NCBI GenBank assembly: GCA_028287205.1
Contig: JAQBQC010000394.1
Coordinates: forward strand, 1-9,662
Direction of reading: 5' to 3'
DNA from: Gemmatimonadota bacterium
Lineage (GTDB): Bacteria; Gemmatimonadota; Gemmatimonadetes; Gemmatimonadales; Gemmatimonadaceae
Length of the DNA: 9,662 bases
Under the pieces are notes generated by a model. The model was not told where the DNA came from. It worked only from the letters and a program-made list of their open reading frames with translations, and did no database searches. A program made the position numbers and the translations under genes. Shown piece after piece: positions 7,481 through 9,662 of this stretch. Positions within the stretch are counted from its first letter, which is position 1, and each line of letters starts with the position of its first letter.

Positions 7481-7849
7481 CTATTGCGGGCGCAGCCACA
7501 CGAGCAGCACGCCGACCATTCGATAGCTCACGCCGTATAATTCGCGCGTAGCTGGTCCCACACGGATCCGCGCAGAGTCGATGCGCGCTGGCGTGAGTGT
7601 ATCGAGGGGCGGATCGAGAACGACGCGCTCCCCATTGTAGGTGCCCGTTCCCTTCTTCTCTCCATCGATCACCACGAGCACCTTGTCGCCGCGCGTGAGC
7701 AGCGGCGACTCGGGTATCGCGTCGGCCACTCCGCCAAGATCTGGCGCGAGTGACGTCGGGTTGGCCGCGTGATGATGGCAGCCCGCGCCCAATGCGATCA
7801 CGATGGCCAGCGCATATCCGCGCGCGACCCGGTTTATTACTGAGCACAT
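7481..7849 (-). CDS. Small lipoprotein-like protein with a solitary TonB-plug-like domain
   Basis: The 122-residue product begins with a hydrophobic signal (residues ~11-23) ending at GAGC with Cys24, a probable lipoprotein site, although the usual Leu is at -4 rather than -3. The mature part carries VLVVIDGE (58-64), then LDPPLDTLTPARIDSARI, then VGPATRELYG (98-106) and a final VGVLLVWLR strand. This order copies the conserved end of TonB-dependent receptor plug domains (PLYVIDG ... L.P.DIESIEVLKG.AA..LYG ... GV..I.TK), but there is no TonB box and no barrel. This is my pattern match, not a search result. If lipidated it would sit in the envelope. The ATG at 7849 is chosen because it directly precedes the signal peptide; a GAGGT lies about ten bases upstream. 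Its start faces the LpxR-like gene, whose 5' end is 67 bp away. Confidence 0.7.
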   Translation of the reverse strand: MCSVINRVARGYALAIVIALGAGCHHHAANPTSLAPDLGGVADAIPESPLLTRGDKVLVVIDGEKKGTGTYNGERVVLDPPLDTLTPARIDSARIRVGPATRELYGVSYRMVGVLLVWLRPQ

Positions 7850-7916
7850 GATCAGGCGTACCTCAACCGGCAGGGAGCGTTCGCTCGAACTGTCGCCATC
7901 GTTTGCGCGCTGCGCA

Positions 7917-8960
7917 ATGACCACGCTGCGAGCGTTGGCCCTGGCCCTCCAGATGAGCTTTGCGCTCGTCCCCCCAGCGGCGCTCGCGCAGGCAGTGCCG
8001 GGCACGCAGGTGACGGGCGACAACGACGCGCTCGACGTCTGGCTCCCCCAGAAGGAGCGTCCGGACGGCGAGTACACCAACGGCCTTCGCGTTTCGCTGT
8101 CGCGTAGCGCCGCACCGCTGTGGGGACGGCTCGTTCGCTCCGCCGCTCCGTGCACGGGTCGCGAGTCTCCCGAGCAGCGCTGCCTCACCACCGAGCTCGC
8201 CATTGCGCAGCAGATGTACACGCCCGAGCCGCTCAACCATCACGGTGTCGACTCGACCGGTGACATCGTAATTCATTCTCCGATCGCCGGCGACCGTGCC
8301 TTCGCGGGTTGGCTGCACGCCGATGTGACGGCGAACATCATCTCGGAGCAGCGGCTGACGTCCTTCGGGATCGTCGCCGGGATCACGGGTCCGCAATCGG
8401 GTGCCGAGGCGCTGCAGAGGAGCTTCCATCACATCATCGACCAGACGGACCCGCCGGGATGGCGCTACCAGCTCGGCCTCCACCCCGCCGCGAGCGTCTC
8501 ATACACGGATCATCTGCGCGCGTCGCTCACGGCGCTCGACGGTCACGACTTCGCCGATGTGATGCCGTCGTGGAGCGCTCAGCTCGGGAACGCGCGCACG
8601 AGCGCACATGGCGAAGTGCTCGCGCGCCTGGGCTACCACGTGGCGCATCCGTGGAGTCCCGCTGCGCGCGAGCGCGCGGGCGCGCGCGACTTCGGCATCT
8701 GGCTCTACGCCGGTGTCCGCGAGTCGTTCGTCGCCTACGATCAGCTTCTCGACCGCAGCTACGTGAAGAACGACTCGACGTTCTCGGTGAGCCGCATCCC
8801 GTGGGTGAACAGCTACCAGTTCGGCATCGCCGTGCGCCGCCATTCACTCACGATCACGTTCGGCGGAACGCACGATGGAAAGGAATACAGAACGGAGGAG
8901 GTCCCGAATCACTCATACGGCACGATCACCGTGACCGTCGATCGCGGGCTCGAGCGCTGA
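7917..8960 (+). CDS. lpxR: LpxR-family lipid A 3-O-deacylase-like outer-membrane protein
   Basis: The 347-residue product has a signal peptide (residues 1-26, ending ALAQA) and then the LpxR/DUF2219 signature: GDNDALD with Asn36-Asp37, YTNGLRVS with Ser60, QQMYTP, the FAGWL stretch, SFGIVAGITGP and FHHIID.TDPPGW. The spacing fits known LpxR catalytic positions Asn9, Asp10 and Ser34 of the mature enzyme. His171/His172 and Asp178 occupy the His122/Glu128 region, so the second acidic residue appears to be Asp rather than Glu. LpxR is a 12-strand beta-barrel that removes the 3'-acyloxyacyl group of lipid A at the outer membrane, depending on calcium. Alternating hydrophobic segments to the C-terminus fit a barrel. 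The ATG at 7917 is preferred because the signal peptide starts there; an upstream in-frame ATG at 7848 would add 23 polar residues. Neither has a clear Shine-Dalgarno sequence. Confidence 0.8.
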   Translation: MTTLRALALALQMSFALVPPAALAQAVPGTQVTGDNDALDVWLPQKERPDGEYTNGLRVSLSRSAAPLWGRLVRSAAPCTGRESPEQRCLTTELAIAQQMYTPEPLNHHGVDSTGDIVIHSPIAGDRAFAGWLHADVTANIISEQRLTSFGIVAGITGPQSGAEALQRSFHHIIDQTDPPGWRYQLGLHPAASVSYTDHLRASLTALDGHDFADVMPSWSAQLGNARTSAHGEVLARLGYHVAHPWSPAARERAGARDFGIWLYAGVRESFVAYDQLLDRSYVKNDSTFSVSRIPWVNSYQFGIAVRRHSLTITFGGTHDGKEYRTEEVPNHSYGTITVTVDRGLER

Positions 8961-8973
8961 TCTTTTGATTCGC

Positions 8974-9138
8974 AGTTTCCGTCAGTGTCCGTTTTTCGTA
9001 TCCGTTTTTGTCCGTATTCAAATTGTTGATGCCTGCATGGGCGCAATCACGGACCACGCACGGGACTGCCGCTCGGGCGGGCACTAACAGTGTGAGATGC
9101 AGACACAAACGGATCGAACGGACAAAAACGGAGAAACT
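8974..9138. repeat. Palindromic dispersed-type repeat, copy A
   Basis: About 165 bp with imperfect terminal inverted arms. The left arm begins AGTTTC (8974-8979) and carries repeated TCCGTTTTT/GTCCG motifs. The right arm carries the reverse complement (ACAAACGGATCGAACGG, 9105-9121, then GACAAAAACGG) and ends GAAACT (9133-9138). Inner arm ends are TGTTGATGC (9024-9032) and GCACTAACA (9081-9089). The centre contains GGACCACG and GACTGCCGCTC, shared with copy B. No coding frame with a plausible protein lies in it. It resembles a MITE- or REP-like element. Confidence 0.75.
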
Positions 9139-9154
9139 CCCATTTTGCATGCAC

Positions 9155-9310
9155 GTTTCGGTCAGTGTCCGTTGGTGTCCGTTCAATCCGTATCAAATTG
9201 TTAGTGCTGGTGTTCTGCGAGTCGCGGACCACGTTCGCGACTGCCGCTCAGGCGGGCACTAACAGGTGAGATACGGAGACAAACGGATCGAACGGACAGA
9301 AACGGACGAA
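9155..9310. repeat. Palindromic dispersed-type repeat, copy B
   Basis: About 156 bp, direct tandem repeat of copy A, separated from it by 16 bases. The right halves (from GACTGCCGCTC through CGGATCGAACGGACA) are about 90% alike; the left halves are more diverged. Its arms pair better than in copy A: the left arm 9168-9207 and right arm 9256-9308 share TCCGTT..TGTCCGTTC.ATCCG and the exact 9-mers TGTTAGTGC (9199-9207) and GCACTAACA (9256-9264). The right arm has one extra ~10-base TCCGTTT-type unit. Confidence 0.75.
9220..9242. repeat. Central hairpin of repeat copy B
   Basis: AGTCGCG (9220-9226) and CGCGACT (9236-9242) form a perfect 7-bp stem around a 9-base loop GACCACGTT. In copy A the equivalent bases pair at only about five of seven positions while the loop start GGACCACG is kept, so here sequence seems better conserved than pairing. 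Confidence 0.5.
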
Positions 9311-9325
9311 GCCAGCGAAGAAGAC

Positions 9326-9348
9326 CCTCTAGCTCGCGAAGCTAGAGG
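9326..9348 (-). terminator. Hairpin terminator of the mutarotase-like gene
   Basis: CCTCTAGCT (9326-9334) and AGCTAGAGG (9340-9348) form a 9-bp perfect stem with a 5-base loop. On the minus strand the stop codon of the mutarotase-like gene (9342-9344) lies inside the stem, and the downstream side reads GGGTCTTCTTCG, a modest pyrimidine/T-rich tail. This supports transcription termination right at the gene end and before the repeats. Confidence 0.6.
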
Positions 9349-9662
9349 AGCTTTGTGCCTCGCCACGTGAGCGTCCACTCGCGTGTCTGGCCCGGCTCCA
9401 GCCAGTTCGCGCTTCGCCACTGGCCCAGCGCCTCCGTGAGCGAGTCGGGCGCGCCGATGCACGGCTCGAACGCGAGATTGTAGTAGCCCTTCCCGCGCGC
9501 AAACGGCGACCATCCGCCGCGATTGAGCCAGAGCCCGAAGTGCGTGACGTGTGCGGTGTCGAACGATACCTCGAGGCGCGCGTTCGCCTCCTCGATCGCG
9601 GCGCGCCCCGTTCCCATGTCGAGGAACAACTTGCACGCGTATTTCCGCGCGATCTGATCGGG
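9342..9662 (-). CDS. Galactose-mutarotase-like protein, C-terminal 106 residues (partial, cut by right edge)
   Basis: The minus frame is open from the right edge to the TAG at 9342-9344; the true start lies outside the window. The visible tail has the pattern FGLWLNRGGW ... YYNLAFEPCIGAPDSL ... WLEPGQTREWTLTW, which I recognise as the C-terminal beta-sandwich end of aldose-1-epimerase/galactose-mutarotase-like proteins (an LGLW.N.GG strand, an N.ALEP.TG.PD segment and a final LAPGE...W.L strand). Such proteins bind or epimerise sugars, but many homologues are uncharacterised, and the catalytic His/Glu residues would be upstream or cannot be assigned here. A strong hairpin overlapping the stop codon ends the transcript. 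The next element downstream is the tandem repeat pair, so it has no same-strand partner gene in view. Confidence 0.65.
   Translation of the reverse strand, partial: PDQIARKYACKLFLDMGTGRAAIEEANARLEVSFDTAHVTHFGLWLNRGGWSPFARGKGYYNLAFEPCIGAPDSLTEALGQWRSANWLEPGQTREWTLTWRGTKLL

Noticed and set aside
7803..7916. Upstream extension of the LpxR-like frame
   Set aside because: The signal peptide begins at 7917, and the upstream residues are polar and overlap the start of the opposite gene.
9081..9207. Integron attC-like site between the repeat copies (GCACTAACA ... TGTTAGTGC)
   Set aside because: The ends recall R'' and R' boxes, and the interval is an imperfect palindrome, but they do not fit RYYYAAC/GTTRRRY, no integrase or cassette gene is present, and the arms are explained by the tandem repeat. 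A HattCI-type search would settle it.

Overview
The window is GC-rich, tightly packed bacterial DNA from a Gram-negative (diderm) organism. The evidence for a diderm is a lipid A deacylase-like outer-membrane protein, lipoproteins, a bacterial alpha-2-macroglobulin and many Sec signal peptides. The style (exported S9 peptidase with a signal peptide ending in LAAQ, small orphan lipoproteins, very high GC at third codon positions) is compatible with Gemmatimonadota. That placement is an inference, not proven by any marker gene here.

Layout, left to right. (1) Positions 1-2976, minus strand: the first 992 residues of a large alpha-2-macroglobulin-family protein whose C-terminal part lies beyond the left edge. 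This frame never meets a stop in the window. The long plus-strand frame over it is an in-register antisense shadow. (2) 3132-3680, plus: a membrane-anchored FHA-domain protein, divergent from the macroglobulin gene. (3) 3708-4612, minus: a small lipoprotein gene followed directly, in the -1 frame, by a second diverged copy that lacks its first ~76 codons (tandem duplication plus deletion or frameshift). (4) 4726-6807, minus: an exported S9-family serine peptidase with beta-propeller and alpha/beta-hydrolase domains and a complete catalytic triad. (5) 7000-7476, plus: a four-helix membrane protein of unknown function. (6) 7481-7849, minus: a small lipoprotein-like protein resembling a free-standing TonB-receptor plug fragment, converging on gene 5 with a 4-bp gap. 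(7) 7917-8960, plus: an LpxR-family lipid A 3-O-deacylase homologue. (8) 8961-9325: noncoding, holding two tandem copies of a ~160-bp palindromic repeat built of TCCGTT-type motifs with long imperfect inverted arms. (9) 9342-9662, minus: the C-terminus of a galactose-mutarotase-like protein, followed by a hairpin terminator.

Most products act in the envelope (periplasmic protease inhibitor or trap, exported peptidase, outer-membrane lipid A enzyme, lipoproteins). There is no obvious single operon: strands alternate and the genes look like independent envelope functions. The least explained items are the tandem palindromic repeats, the broken lipoprotein duplicate and the solitary plug-like lipoprotein. 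No CRISPR array, tRNA, rRNA, integrase or transposase gene was seen.
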